Below the pieces are notes generated by a model, which ran no database searches, was not told where the DNA came from, and saw nothing but the letters and a program-made list of their open reading frames with translations. Positions 5,914-5,921 of a DNA stretch of 5,921 nt are shown in pieces. The DNA comes from Dehalococcoidia bacterium UBA2777. GTDB taxonomy: Bacteria > Chloroflexota > Dehalococcoidia > UBA2247 > UBA2777. The translations under genes and the position numbers were made by a program. The DNA is taken from contig DEIJ01000045.1 in the NCBI GenBank assembly GCA_002352365.1, positions 12,257 through 18,177 of the forward strand. The letters run 5' to 3'. Each line of letters begins with the position of its first letter. The stretch's first letter is position 1.

Positions 5914-5921
5914 CACCCCCT
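5900..5921 (+). other. Break in asparagine synthetase homology; possible mobile-element or repeat edge
   Basis: After the codons for NGEIYNHLAL the sequence turns into an AACCCAAGTTTGACACCCCC stretch that introduces an in-frame stop and does not continue the family sequence. Read on the other strand the window would begin AGGGGGTGTCAAACTTGGGT, which has the look of an insertion-sequence terminal repeat (G-rich tip, then TGTCA). No second copy, target duplication or transposase is visible, because the window ends here. A frameshift or an assembly artefact fits equally well. Confidence 0.3.

Overview
The window is one continuous, tightly packed, plus-strand gene cluster for ammonium assimilation. 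It holds seven genes, two of them incomplete at the window edges. Spacings run from an 8-base overlap to a 12-base gap, so the whole stretch reads as a single transcription unit. There is no gap large enough for an internal promoter, and I see no terminator, RNA gene, CRISPR array or tandem repeat. No stretch above 300 bases is free of genes.

Layout. (1) 3-1157: an FAD/NAD(P)H-dependent oxidoreductase that enters from the left already in frame; its start lies outside the window. (2) 1154-2299: a class II glutamine amidotransferase, equivalent to the first domain of glutamate synthase. (3) 2296-3801: the FMN/[3Fe-4S] glutamate synthase core with a two-cluster ferredoxin domain fused at its N-terminus. 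(4) 3806-4570: the GXGXG beta-helix domain of glutamate synthase. (5) 4583-4972: a His-rich 129-residue protein I do not recognise. (6) 4965-5651: an OmpR-type response regulator whose DNA-binding half closely resembles the actinobacterial nitrogen regulator GlnR and whose receiver has lost part of its phosphorylation site. (7) 5656-5913: the first 85 residues of a glutamine-dependent asparagine synthetase, ending abruptly at a stop codon eight bases before the window ends.

How the genes fit together. Genes 2, 3 and 4 are the three domains of the large (alpha) subunit of glutamate synthase, split into separate genes but kept in the order of the fused bacterial protein. The amidotransferase releases ammonia from glutamine, the FMN core uses it to aminate 2-oxoglutarate, and the GXGXG domain supports the assembly. 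The oxidoreductase and the ferredoxin domain are the likely electron route from NAD(P)H (or reduced ferredoxin) to FMN; no classical GltD beta subunit is visible. Asparagine synthetase draws on the same glutamine pool, and the GlnR-like regulator is a good candidate for controlling the set.

Organism. The split, ferredoxin-fused glutamate synthase resembles that of archaea and anaerobic bacteria. The OmpR/GlnR-type regulator, Shine-Dalgarno sites and GTG/TTG starts point to a bacterium. I lean towards an uncultured anaerobic member of the Chloroflexota (Dehalococcoidia-like), but this is a weak inference from gene content and remembered similarity. Both ends cut genes and the length is irregular, so this may be a metagenomic contig whose right end lies in a repeat or mobile-element edge.
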